A stretch of DNA of 64,000 bases from Nematostella vectensis. Lineage: Eukaryota > Cnidaria > Anthozoa > Actiniaria > Edwardsiidae. The notes beneath the pieces were generated by a model, which worked only from the letters and a program-made list of their open reading frames with translations, ran no database searches and had not been told where the DNA came from. Numbering within the stretch: the first letter of the stretch is position 1; each line of letters begins with the position of its first letter. The position numbers were made by a program, and so were the translations under genes. Below are positions 13,121 to 24,958 of this stretch, piece by piece. The stretch covers positions 8,976,001 to 9,040,000 of the forward strand of contig NC_064034.1 in assembly GCF_932526225.1 (NCBI RefSeq), read 5' to 3'.

Positions 13121-14603
13121 GTAAATATATAAGGATGGAAAGAGAGATCATTGAATTTTCTGCTTTGTATTCCACTCTTAGTGATAAAAAAAGTGATAAA
13201 ACTCATACTATTCTTTTTTTGGAATATTTGTTTTATTTGTTCAAGCTATGTGTTATTGACTATTACACTTTTTGAAAGTATGGTTACAAACTGACCCCCC
13301 AGTTCTGTAGCACTGTCAAGAAAATAGGGGGGGCCCCTTCGTATTTACAAAGACAATGCTTAAAGAACGCTGCTTGGTGGAAAAATGGTATGAGATTATA
13401 TGGCTTTCAACGTTAATGGAGATTTGCACCCCAGCCTCTGCTACGGCCCTGCCCCTGGTCCATGGACCCCTTGTTGAAAATAGGTTTTCTAGTAATAACA
13501 TTTTCTAGTGAGGGAAGGGTTTTCTACTTCTAGTATGATCCGAGTATAAACCAAGAGCATGGATGAAGGTTGGTTAAAAAGTTTCTATGTATTAAATCCC
13601 GAGAGCTAACAAAGTTTTATACTTCTGGGTTTTTTAGTTCGCACTAAAACATAATATAAAACACAGCATATTGTGCATTCAAAAGGTTCAATGGGCTTTT
13701 GAAATGAAAGGGGAACTATGATTATTTCACATCACTTTTATGTATGGTGCTTGATTGTAAAAATTGTATGATTGGACAAATTGTTTCCACTTTTCTTCCA
13801 TTTACTCTGACTGAAAATTTTCTACCAGAAATAATTCAAATCATTAGAATTCTGTTGGAGTAAAATTGTTTAGAAGAAGGATGATAAGCTCATGAAAATG
13901 ATTTTTTTTTCAAGACATATTGCATTATACATATGCTGTAAAAACATTTACAACATTTACTGCATTTCTTTGGGATTGAACATTTTACCAACAGGCTTGT
14001 GTATTTTGGGGGTGGCAAGTTTCCATCCTTTTTGGGTGTATGAAATTTTGAGCTCTGTTGGACCATTCCATAATGTTTATAACTGAATACTGCCCCCCTT
14101 CCAACCCACCCCTGGGCAATTATCCCTCTAACCTTCAAGGCATATAAATCCTAAGCCCATTCAGCCTTTCGGCTATCAAGTCATAGCCCATTCATGTTCT
14201 AGGGACATTGTCAAATATTTAAATTTAAGAGTTGTACAAAAGATGGGCTGGTTGGTACAAGCCAAGCAAAAAAAATTCAAACTGTGTCTTCTATTTGTTT
14301 TATTTGATATTCTGTGTACCACATGCTTTTTGTGTGTAGGAGATGAGATGATATAAGCTTATACCACTATTAAGTCATTAAAACAAATATGAAATACTGT
14401 TGTGTCAAGTCATTTTTTGCAGTGGCTGATCCAGGTGTGGTTCTGTGGTCCAATCCTTTTTAAGCACAAAGCTATTGTAATAGTTTTCATAAATTGAACC
14501 ACCTTTGAAAAATTCTAGACCCCCATTCAATTTTTAACATCGCCTGCACAAGGCAATTTGAATACTGAATGTTCATGATCGACCGAAAACTCGGACGGGC
14601 TGC

Positions 14604-14933
14604 ATATAAGGGGGGGGGGGGGGGGGGGTGAATAGTTTCGCGGATCGGCGGATTTTGCCCCGAAATGCTCACGAATTACGGATTTTGTTAATTATTTCAG
14701 CGGATTGGCGGATTTTGGAAATACGGCGGATCACGGGTCTCTTGACAATTTGGGCACGGATTTCGGATTTTGACTGCTTTGACGGTCGAATTTCGGATTT
14801 TAAATGAACTTCAATCGATGCTAATGTTTATCATGCGGATCTAAAAATATCTGCGGATCCACGGGTTTGCCCGGAAAATGTTGCGGATGGGCGGATTTAC
14901 AAACCCCTATTCACCCCCCTCTCCCCATATAAG
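14604..14933. mobile_element. MITE-like element with G-rich inverted ends
   Basis: The left end (ATATAAG, a G run, then GTGAATAG) is the inverse of the right end (CTATTCACCCCCC ... CCCCATAT). The 330-bp interior repeats CGGATTTCGGATTTT-type phrases. No coding capacity is seen. It is probably a non-autonomous DNA element or foldback repeat; the family is not recognised. Confidence 0.55.
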
Positions 14934-16531
14934 TTATAACTTATTGAAACTAAACACAACACACCGTAAGACATGTATTATTTAAGCATGCATTATGAGC
15001 TTCGGAGGACGCAACGAATACCATTTTCAGTACTGAGTAGTCAACTCCAGGGTCATGAATCCATGCCTGCTTGTCCACCGTTAAGTGTGCCTTTGAATTC
15101 CAGTATAATTACGCTTCCAAGCTGTAATTCAATCGTGATTACCATCATCCTTGCCGTCATTTATTGACTATAGGAATCTGACTTTCCCACCGAATATAGC
15201 CATTCGAAATATAAATTTTTACCACATCTTTGCGCTCAAAGGCTTTTCTACAAGTCTTTCAAGTTTTCAAGTTTCTAAAACCCTACCAAAAAGCAGAAAG
15301 ATACTGTTTAATGCTCTTATTCTCGTCTCTCTATGGCCGCCATGGTTTTTTTACTTAGGTCCAGCGGGTGTTATGACGTCATCTTACAAATTGATCTGTG
15401 ATTGGTTGTTTCAATGTTTTGATGCCTCGAATGTCAAAACAAAAAAGTGTTTCCAGAAAAGGAAATATTCTGAGCTGTGTACTACAAAATAGAGACGATC
15501 ATACACATACCTCTGTCCTCCGTTGATTGACGATGCGATATGAGCACGAGGTTGTAATTAAAGACGATACGTAAATAAAAATAAATCATTAACTAAGGGT
15601 AATTATTTACACGCCGGGAAAAAAACTGAGGACGCAACTTCCAGTTCAGCGTTAATTCCCCGCCCCCTTTCCCGGCTGGTTGAAGGCTTCTGTTAAATCC
15701 CCTGTCCCCCGGTGGATTACAGGTGTTAAATAGGTGTTAAATCCCCCGCATGACAGCGTTACTTCCCCGGTATGTCCTGGGGGTCGGGGGACCGGGCTGT
15801 CAATTGACTTGTGCATTACGTAAATAAGCATTTTTTTTTTCAGCAAGTCGCATCTGATTTGGTCCTGTGGTATCATGTGAATTGGCCTACGTAATAGAAT
15901 TTCTTGTTGGTTGTTGTTGGTGATGTAATGTTATGCAATATAATAGCATAACATGTCATTAAGCCTACCTGTAGGCTTAGATAGGCTTTGATAGTTTGGC
16001 CGCCACATTGGATAATCGCCCCGCTTCTCCCCCTCCCTCTGCGGAGCGCATTATCCAAGATGGCTGCCGGGTTATGCGAACTCCGTGTTTTCGGGGTTTT
16101 CGTGCCGGAAAAACGATCAAAGCCTACAGGTTGGCTGCATGTCATAACAATTGTAAATTATGATATACCAGAGTGATCTAGAATGCCTTTTTATCTTATT
16201 CGCTTATGCTTTATAGTTTTATCTACAAATAGCACGTCTATTGCAGACCGGAAGTGGATTTTCTGCCGTTGTGGGGGACATCCCACCTGTAGCGTAATAA
16301 ATATACCTACAGTATACTTAAGAAGGCCTGGAATTATACATGAAAACTGAAAATATATTTACTCTAATAACAATAATGCTTCCGCATTATCTCCAGTCCA
16401 TCACCTTAAATTTTGTTTGATATAAAATCCTAAATATATAAAGCAGTATAAATGACACCTTCAGGCGTTTATGAGCTTCAATCTAATTTACAAAGCTGAC
16501 CACATGAGCATTGATAGCCATTCTCTTTCAG

Positions 16532-16696
16532 AACAAAAGATTGATCTCAAGAATACAAACTTGAAGAAACTAAGGGTGAAGCAGCTGAAGAAGATCCTGA
16601 ATGACTTTGATGAGCAGTGCCATGGATGTGTAGAAAAGGCGGATTTTATAAAAAAAAAAAATAGAAGATGTTATGAAAGACCACTCTGAGCTATGA
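16532..16696 (+). CDS. C-terminal exon of a MANF/CDNF (ARMET)-like ER protein, frame conflict
   Basis: After an acceptor (CTCTTTCAG, ending 16531) the frame reads [20 protein letters not shown], then [19 protein letters not shown]. This is close to the C-terminal SAP-like domain of animal MANF, including the CxxC pair (CHGC). MANF is a secreted/ER-resident stress factor whose tail is a weak KDEL-like signal. A run of 12 A at 16650-16661 then breaks the frame. One A fewer gives [14 protein letters not shown] and a stop at 16694-16696, which is the expected kind of ER-retention end. As read, translation stops at 16690. The N-terminal saposin-like exons were not found upstream. Alternatives are an assembly error at the homopolymer, or a decayed copy. 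A 5' extension of the open frame to 16471 exists but does not resemble MANF. Confidence 0.6.
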
Positions 16697-18718
16697 GGAC
16701 AGCATAAACTTCTACAATTATCTTATTGTCAAAAATTCTTCTCATTCCAGCACCTCTCATTATATATCGTTTTTCACATTAGACCATTTTATAAAAGGCA
16801 ACTGTTTATTCCAATTGCCTTACATAGGATCCTTTCATAAAAACTCTTCCAATTCCATAGGATTTATTTAAAGAAACATGAATGTTTCTGATGATGTTCA
16901 AGGTTTTACATTTGCAAGCACAGTATGAGATTTCTATATCTACTTAACAGTGTATGGTGTATTGTTAGCTATAAATAGAACACTGACACTATATATTCTA
17001 TCTTTGAAATCCTGTTTCATCCATTACTTGTTCTTCGCGAGGACACAGCTTGTCAGAATGTAGCTTTACAAATGTACATTAATGGAACTTTTATTAAGGG
17101 AAGGGTTTTTTAGGGCAAGATACTTAAACTTTAGCACAAGCAACAGCCTTGTTTTTTTACAATAATAGAATTCTGTTCAAATAGCTTGGATAGCATAGAC
17201 ATGGCCTCTTTAGAGGCCTGTGGTGATGAAAGGGTTGAGATAATGGGAAAGGGGAAATGTCAAGAAATGCTCAATCAAATTATTTTCATTACTGTTATAT
17301 TTTTTTCAACAAACCTTTCAAGTTGAGTCAATTCCCTTTATATCTCCACCCCCGTCGACTATTTTTTAGTCAATTGATATTCTTTGCTTCCTCTCCATAC
17401 ATAGATCAATGAAAGGGTTTGGTTTGAAATTAGAAGTTAGCATTTTAGCACTGTCAGTGATGCCTTGGATGTTTTTTTTAGGATTAAATGCTTCCAAAAC
17501 CAATCTGTTTTTTCTTCATTGCATTCATTTTGGAGTAGGCCACCAACAACAAGGCCACTATATGGTAAATGGTGGGTGCACCAATATGTAATGCATGAAA
17601 GGAGTATATTTTTGGATTTTAATTTCCGGACATTTTTCTGAATATTCGGTCCAATGAAGGAGAGATCGCCACTAAATCAATACATAAAAATTACAGAATG
17701 GCATCTTAACAGTCTAAATATATTATTTCAAATATTTGGAATGCTGTTACATCCATGACCTATTCTGCACAAGGGCAAAGCTTGTCGGAGTATTGTTTTG
17801 ATTAAAAAAATATATTTATAATGGAACTTCTATGATGGGACATAAGAATTTGCCATTAGACTCTTGCCAACTTTGACAGCCATATTCACACCAGGAATTG
17901 TGTTTGTTAACTTTAATGTACTGCATAATTTAAATTATTGAATAAGGCCTAGATCCATTTGGTTGGTACAATAAATAAATCTCAGTAAAGAGCAGAATCC
18001 TAAATCCCCCAAAAATACCTCAATCAGTCAACACAGAAGGTGTCCAATGCTGGCTCCGATTTTAGGCAGTGCCTAAATCTATATATTACATGAGCAGTAA
18101 TCGTTTCAGTAGCTATTATCATGGCCACCACTTAGACCCAAATAGCTTACTGCGTATGTACAGGCATGCAGCTCGGGGTGGGCACACGGGTTGTGCCCCT
18201 CCCACTCAACCATCAAAAAGCAGTCTTTTTTTAAAATATACTTACTTTCCATAATATCTATGACTGCACATCCCCTCCACAGCTAATCAATTTGTTTATT
18301 ATGGTTATCAGACTTCACCTTTCCTTTTCTAGACGTACAATGGCTTCAATTAAATAATTTCTTTTGTTTAATAAAATAAGACTACAAGCAATTTGTTTTT
18401 GTTCTGCTTCTCTTATAAAACAAACAGAGAAACCATGAAAGGGTTAGTGATCAGCCAAGACAGTGGCTGCAAAAGAAGAGGGGTCTTGCATAAACCTGGC
18501 TTATGAACAATGTGCCCCACACAAATCTAAAAGAATATTGATTTAACCCTTGCAATTGAATGACCAGCCAATCAATGAGCTCGAGCACTTCACTTCTCCA
18601 CGAGAACTTCTAGTTTTTAGATATGTAATAGGATTTAAAAAGTGTGAATCAGAACAATTATGGATTATTTTTTACACTGAGCTACCCACGCCACTCATTT
18701 TAATTTATATTTTTACAG
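16697..18718. other. Intergenic, no gene seen
   Basis: No domain-bearing frame is present. Two stretches, about 16985-17105 and 17740-17840, resemble each other (CATCCAT, AGCTTGTC, TAATGGAACTT in the same order), which suggests an old local duplication or two copies of one repeat. Confidence 0.4.
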
Positions 18719-19556
18719 GTCTACTATGACAGCTTATCCTTTACAAGCAAGTCCATGGATGGGGATTTAATTCTTCAAGAACTGTTGTCAAATATAGCTA
18801 TCGTCTTTGTCGTCATCATTTATCATTATCGAAGCATTATCACCTTATATTTGTTTTCCAGGTAATTGTTATAACATTGGAAAAAAGGTATACCGTTACA
18901 GCACGGTCTACAACAACTATAGAACTTCCCTGGGGAGCTTGTGGTGGTGAAAGATTGGCAGATGTGTTACCTGAAAATATCAGAAAATATCATCAGTCTC
19001 AAGAATTTCGTGCAGTGGGTTTAGTTCACAGGTAACCTTTCCGTTGGTATTTCAGAAAAGAAAAAAAATATGTGTTGCACTTCATTGGGATACTGTGCGT
19101 TAAAGAACCACGGGCTGTAGGGTAGTTTCGCTCCAAAATGATTTCTTCTGCCTTGTTGGTGATGAATAAAGTATGTATTCCTGCCTAAACTGGCTGTCTT
19201 CCAATAGATGAAAGACACTGATTTTTAAAAGCGACTACCCCGTATAAGCACCAAACCTGGTATTATTCAGGGCTCCAGTTGATAGCTTTTAGCCTCTCTA
19301 AATGGACTATACCCTCGGACAATGCTTAATTTAATTTTGAATAAAGGTGTCTATGTCTATATTCGTTGGTTGAGGGAAGCAGGCTGGCGTAGCTTCGCCA
19401 TTTGTGTGCTTTTCTATTTCAGTATCGTGCTTCGTCGTTGTCCCACGCAATACATTTCTTTCCGACAGAGCAAAAAATGACAAGTTTTCCCAAAATAAGG
19501 TCTGGTTAACTTCGGTAAGCTTGAATTTTTGCTTAGATATATTTAAGAGTATCTGA

Positions 19557-19625
19557 GGCAAAGTTCAAATGTCGTGTTATACATTGAGCTCGAATTATAC
19601 AAAAATACGACGTTTGAATTTTGTC
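19557..19625. mobile_element. Short hairpin MITE, family of 28877-28979
   Basis: GGCAAAGTTCAAATGTCGT at the left is mirrored by ACGACGTTTGAATTTTGTC at the right, with about 30 bases between. The ends resemble the better preserved copy at 28877-28979. Confidence 0.55.
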
Positions 19626-20452
19626 TAAGCTCTTTTTCTAAAGGAAGGATTGGGGGTTAGCGAAAATATGCTGTTGCAAATATATTCTGTTTCTTCTGGC
19701 TGACCAATGGATGTGTTATATTGTGGAGGAGTATGAAGTTAACAAAGAATATCCCAGGGGTTCTTAATGGGTTTCCTGCAAATGGACATTAGGCGGGATA
19801 TGGGACGAGAACCTCTTTTCCCTGTTGTGCCACACTTTCCACAACACGTCCAGAACGCCTTGAATTAGGTTTAGATTCAGGAGTCTGCGTGATTTTGCAG
19901 ACGAACACAACTGCGCCATGGTGACCCACTTGAGTAAGCACTGTCAGGCGCCGATCCAGACCTGATTACACCTGTTTAGGAAAACAGGTAAAAATGTTCA
20001 GAGATAGAACGTTAAGTATGAGATGTGTTTTATTCTGTTAATTGAAGCGACAGTGTTCAGCTTTTTTTCACAAGGTAAGAATTGTTCCTGGATTTGCGCC
20101 TGACAGTATATCCGTACACTCCCTGAAACCATAAGATTTAATTTAATATACAGTAGTCTGGTTGGGTGGACAGGTAGCAACAGGGAACACCGCGCAAAAT
20201 CCTCTCCAGGAACATGTACCGCTACCCTTAACTTGTCATGTCTGATTGACAGCCTAACAGACGGTCACGTGAGGTCGATGACGTCCAATCGAATCGTGCC
20301 ACGTGGCGCAAGCCAATATGAGGGTCTCGACGTGCAGGAGGTTGTCAACCCCTACTACTGGCAGAGGATCGCAGGGACTGACTGGACTCTGTGTGTGGTG
20401 ATCAAACTCAGTGATGAACAACATGAGATAAACTTCTCAAATAGACCTCGAG

Positions 20453-21553
20453 GTAATTTGATAACGGATCCTACTATTATTCCTTCATTTATTATCATGA
20501 CGTGAGTGATGTTATTTCGTTGACAAAAAAGTATAAGCTTTTGTGTGAGCTCAGAATAATTTGGCCTCCACAACATTCATTATCGCTAATCTCTTAATAG
20601 CGGAGCCAGCGCGGCCGCAGGCCGCGCGCGGAGCTCCAAAGGTATAGAAATATGGTATAGCTATGCGACTTGGTTTTGTGGTCATCGCGCGGGTATCCTG
20701 TGGTGTCACAATCCATCCATCCAGTCAATCGCGCAACTCCCAGGCCCCCTCGGTCTTACGTTTTTACGTATTTTTATTTTTTACAGCCATCAAAGTTCGT
20801 ATGTTCACAGCAAAAAAGGCAGATTGAAAATAGTATTTAATGAGAAAATATGCGGATTCAAATGGGCTGAAATCTTTGAGGAACCGTTTGGTCTGAAGTA
20901 CGAGCCGATAGTAAAATCTACCCGAGTGTTCTTGAATCCCGTCCGTTCAAGCAGCAAAAAGAGGACTACTTAGAGGCTCTACACTACCATTCTAATAATA
21001 TTCCTTCACGTCTATATCTATAGTGATCTATAAGGAGATCCTGAGAAGAAAGGGCCTTGGATTGATGTATGTTTTCAGCTATAAAAAATAATTCACTTGT
21101 GTCGACGAGTTTCTTGCTAGCAGAAAGTCGACAAGTTCACAGTTTACAACAAAAAGCGAACACAACCACACAAGCGACAAAAAACACTGCCAAGGTGAGT
21201 TTTGAACGACGGTTTGTATTAAGAACATCACAGTTATTTTTCTTTTATTGTTGTGCTTTTATAATGCTCGTTTCTTCGTGTGTTTTTTTTTTCCAAAACC
21301 AATCGCTCAAGCTAAAACACCGTACCAGTTTGACGTCAAGATGCCATATCAAAGTCATATATCCCTGTTTTGATTGGCTTAAATACCATCTACTTGAATT
21401 CCGATTGGCTTATAATTTTGGCGTGCACTTGAGTGGTTTCCATTCCACTGGCAATCGCCATGAAAATGTTAAATTCGTAAATACTGACACGTTCTATAAA
21501 TTCAGGCATATATTCCTCACGGTAAGTAAGAATTTAACGACAGAAATACGTAG
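20453..21553. other. Intron-like DNA of the decayed paralogue
   Basis: An acceptor-like site at 20786 opens a short frame soon closed by a stop. A stretch at 20880-21020 looks coding in one frame (ESRPFKQQKEDYLEALHYH) but I do not recognise it. A 175-codon frame at 21069-21596 has no domain and is probably chance or the 5' flank of the LINE. Confidence 0.35.
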
Positions 21554-23248
21554 TAGTCTAGTAGCAAATCAGAGTCTATTGGCATCCCGCCTTTAAAGAA
21601 CAATGATTCCTCTGTTTCTGTGACCGACGCACATAAAGCTGAAACTCTTAATACTTTTTTCCACTCAGTATTTACACAAGAACAACTACCAACACCTGTT
21701 CTTGGAAATTCACCATATTCATCAATTCCAGATCTTCACATTTCTGCTGAAGGAGTCTGTAAGCAATTATCTGAATTAAATCCCAAGAAGGCATGCGGGC
21801 CCGACGAAATTCCTGCAAATGTTCTGAAAGAAGTTTCCCAATCAATATCACATTGGCTAGCATTCATTTTTCAACAATCTTTTGACTGCAACAAGATTCC
21901 ATCTGATTGGTCAAATGCTTTAATCACAGCGATTCACAAGAAGGGTTTGAAATCTGAGCCAGCCAATTATCGACCCATTTCATTAACTTCTATTTGCTGT
22001 AAAATAATGGAACACATCATTCTCAGCCATATGGCCAAACACTTGTCATCTCATAATATCCTTATCAACCAACAACATGGATTTAGGGAAAAATTTTCCT
22101 GTGAAACTCAACTAATCTCTGCAATTCATGACTGGGCAAAAACTATTAATTTTCGTGGCCAAACTGATGTTTTATTATTAGACTTCTCAAAGGCCTTTGA
22201 TTCCGTCCCGCACCAACGACTGCTCATTAAACTTGATTTTTATGGAATCAGAGGTAATATGCTCAATTGGATCAAAGCATTTGTATCAAACCGTAAACAA
22301 AGTGTTTCAGTCAATGGTACTGTTTCTTCATCCAAGTCTGTAGTGTCTGGCGTGCCTCAGGGCTCTGTTTTGGGCCCAGTGTTATTCCTATTGTTTATTA
22401 ATGACATTTCAACATCTATACAATCTAACCTTCGTCTATTCGCAGACGACTGTGTATTATATAGAGAGGTAGCTTCATTACAGGACTGTCAAGCTTTACA
22501 ACAAGACCTCGATCGTTTATCTGTGTGGTCAAGAACTTGGCAACTTAAATTCAATGTTTCTAAATGTTATCATTTAGGAATTACTCGAAAGAAAATACCT
22601 GTTAAGTTTACTTACTCCATGGATGGAAAATGTATAACCCAAGCATCTTCTACCCCCTACTTAGGTGTAATCATCGCTGATAATCTATCATGGAACGAAC
22701 ACTGTGATAACATCTGCAAAAAGGCAAATTCTACCCTTGGCCTTTTGAAACGCATTCTATCTGGTTGTTCTCCTGAAGTAAAGGACTCTGCCTATAGAAC
22801 ACTTGTTCGTCCTAAATTAGAATATGCCACCAGTGCATGGAATCCATATACACAATGTAATATAAACAAGATTGAGATGATTCAACGACGTGCAGCAAGA
22901 TTTGTTTTCAATGATTACTCACGCTATAGTAGTGTTTCTCCTATGATCAACTCACTAGGATGGGAATCCTTGGAACAACGTAGGCAATTAAATCAAGCAC
23001 ATATGTTCTATAAAATCTACAATGGCCTTGTTGGTATATCTTTTCCACCCGAAGTAACACCTATCACAAGAGTCTCAAGACAACCCAACTGCGCGCCCTT
23101 CCATCAACTTGTAACATTGAATGACACTTATAAATATTCATTTTACCCAAGAACTATAAGAACTTGGAACAGTATAAATTTATCTACAATCCCAGATTCG
23201 TTAGCTAAGTTCAAGGACAGTTTATTATTAAAAGTCCAAACCAATTAA
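21554..23248 (+). mobile_element. LINE (CR1/L2-like, Jockey group), 5'-truncated, intact RT frame
   Basis: One open frame of about 560 codons runs from just after a stop near 21553 to TAA at 23246-23248. It begins IGIPPLKNNDSSVSVTD and shows LINE reverse-transcriptase signatures in order: N-terminal ACGPDEIPANVL, the YRPISL block, LLLDFSKAFDSV, the SGVPQGSVLGP block, catalytic LFADDCVLY, then the thumb (PYLGVII) and a CR1/L2-type tail (RRAARFVF). The apurinic endonuclease domain is absent, as is usual for a 5'-truncated insert. The lack of any stop in the RT region suggests a fairly recent insertion. The 3' end of the element is unclear; AT-rich DNA continues to about 23500. The subfamily is not certain. 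Confidence 0.88.
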
Positions 23249-23795
23249 TAATACCTATTGATATATATATGCATGAAAAGATATATTTATTTTTATTTAA
23301 CATTTACATTAACAGTAAGTTAACAAGCAATATATATTTATGCTTCATTTTCAATTTAACCTAAATTATTTTTCCGATGGCCGATAATTATTATTATTAT
23401 ATTTTTCTTTTGTATTTACATATTGTATTTTCTTTTTCAACTCCTAGTATAGTCTTAACTGTTTTTTAGGAGTATAACTATTAAAGATTACTGTTTCAAT
23501 GTCACTTAGTTTGTTCGATTTATACATTTGTTTATAGAGTTGGCTTTGAGAATTCGTGGTCTAAATCAAACAATTTGAGCATAACAACATCCTTTGATAT
23601 TCTTCGTTCTCTCTATACTTTATTGACTGCGTTGAGATATTTAATAAAGGCTGACAAATATAATCCTGTCATTTATTACTAAAGAAGACCTTTCTTGTCT
23701 ATATTTTGTGTATTTAGTCTTCTCGAAGATACAGCAACTTTTTCAACAAAACTACAAATAACTTATATATACTATATATACTTACTTTATATTAA

Positions 23796-24581
23796 GGGCC
23801 TATGGTACTATTTCGTTGTTACGAAACTCCGTTGCTACGAAATGGAAAAGCGCTACATTCGGTTTAATAGACTAAAAATCGCCGCGCGTCTTCCAACTTG
23901 GTTCCGTGGCCCAGTGGTTAGCACCTTTGACTCGTAAGCAAGAGCTCCGGGTTCAATCCCCGGTCGAGTCCTTTTTTTAATTTTATTTTCTCCGAAACTC
24001 CAGTTCTAATTTTCTTTGTTCTTTTTTTTCCCAAAAGATTAAAATAAATTTTCGACATTTTGTATTAGAAGATGCAATTTTTATATGTTTTTCGAGAATA
24101 AAAATAGATGGCGGCCATTTCCGCGCGAGAAAAACACGTTAATTTTGAACATTTTACAACAATTGTGAAATTTTTTTCACTCAAACCATTGATATCACCA
24201 TTCCTAACAACTTAGCGCATGGGATTTTTGATTTTTGAAGAAATAAAAAAGTTATTACCAAATATGTGGTTTTCGAAGAACATAAACATTCGCCATTTCT
24301 CGCGGTATCAAAATTTCGCAAATCCGATGCGTGAAGTTTTAGAAAATAGTAATGTTAAAATATTTCTGCAAAAAAAAATTATGTTAGATTTGAACAGTAG
24401 CTTCTCAAACACGTTTTTATGTCACGTGACCATGGGAGGGGTCAGATGACGTCATCACTTGTGACATTTATGTCTAAAACACTTATGTTGAAAGTTCCAA
24501 GAGATTTGACATAAAACAGAAGCTTTTATAAAACAAACAAATTTCCCTAGCAACGGACTCAAAAGATAGTACCATAGGCCT
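23796..24581. mobile_element. TTAA-flanked MITE with about 48-bp inverted ends
   Basis: The left end GGGCCTATGGTACTAT is mirrored by ATAGTACCATAGGCC at the right, and CCGTTGCTA recurs inverted inside both ends. TTAA lies directly outside on both sides (23792-23795 and 24582-24585), as expected of a piggyBac-type target duplication. The 786-bp interior encodes no transposase, so it is non-autonomous. It holds a tRNA-like unit at 23900-23971. Confidence 0.78.
23900..23971 (+). tRNA. tRNA-Thr(CGT)-like unit inside the MITE
   Basis: The 72-nt sequence has an A box (TGGCCCAGTGG), B box (GGTTCAATC) with a perfect CCGGG/CCCGG T stem, anticodon loop CTCGTAA (anticodon CGT at 23933-23935) and a T7 pol III terminator directly after. 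The acceptor stem has three wobbles and one mismatch, and the anticodon stem has one mismatch, so it may be a pseudogene or a tRNA-derived SINE head. Confidence 0.55.
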
Positions 24582-24686
24582 TTAACTTTACAGTTACAAG
24601 AGAATTTTCTAATCGAAAATAAAAACACAAAATGCAACCCCTATTACCTATATTCTTTTTGCTTAGCTTATATTGTCTGCAACTTG

Positions 24687-24886
24687 NNNNNNNNNNNNNN
24701 NNNNNNNNNNNNNNNNNNNNNNNNNNNNNNNNNNNNNNNNNNNNNNNNNNNNNNNNNNNNNNNNNNNNNNNNNNNNNNNNNNNNNNNNNNNNNNNNNNNN
24801 NNNNNNNNNNNNNNNNNNNNNNNNNNNNNNNNNNNNNNNNNNNNNNNNNNNNNNNNNNNNNNNNNNNNNNNNNNNNNNNNNNNNNN
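24687..24886. other. Assembly gap (200 N)
   Basis: Exactly 200 N, probably a gap of unknown true length. Frames running through it are meaningless. Confidence 0.99.
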
Positions 24887-24958
24887 TCTCACACACACAC
24901 ACTCCCCCCCCTCTCTCTCTCACACACTCCCCCCCCCCCCTCTCTCTCTCTCTCTCTC
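24887..24958 (+). repeat. (AC)n, C-run and (TC)n microsatellites at the gap edge
   Basis: Simple repeats directly follow the gap and probably caused it. Confidence 0.95.

Noticed and set aside
15841-15870. Micro-exon linking 12514/13090 to the MANF-like exon
   Set aside because: The phase would fit (acceptor after a T-run, donor GTATCA), but the resulting peptide does not look like MANF and the donor is weak.
16060-16127. First exon starting at AAGATGGCTGCC with donor GTTGGC
   Set aside because: Phase-compatible with 16532 and a YY1-like start context, but the donor is poor and the peptide is neither signal-like nor MANF-like.
21069-21596. 175-codon frame before the LINE
   Set aside because: Low-complexity and Phe-rich, with no domain; it overlaps the LINE start in another frame.
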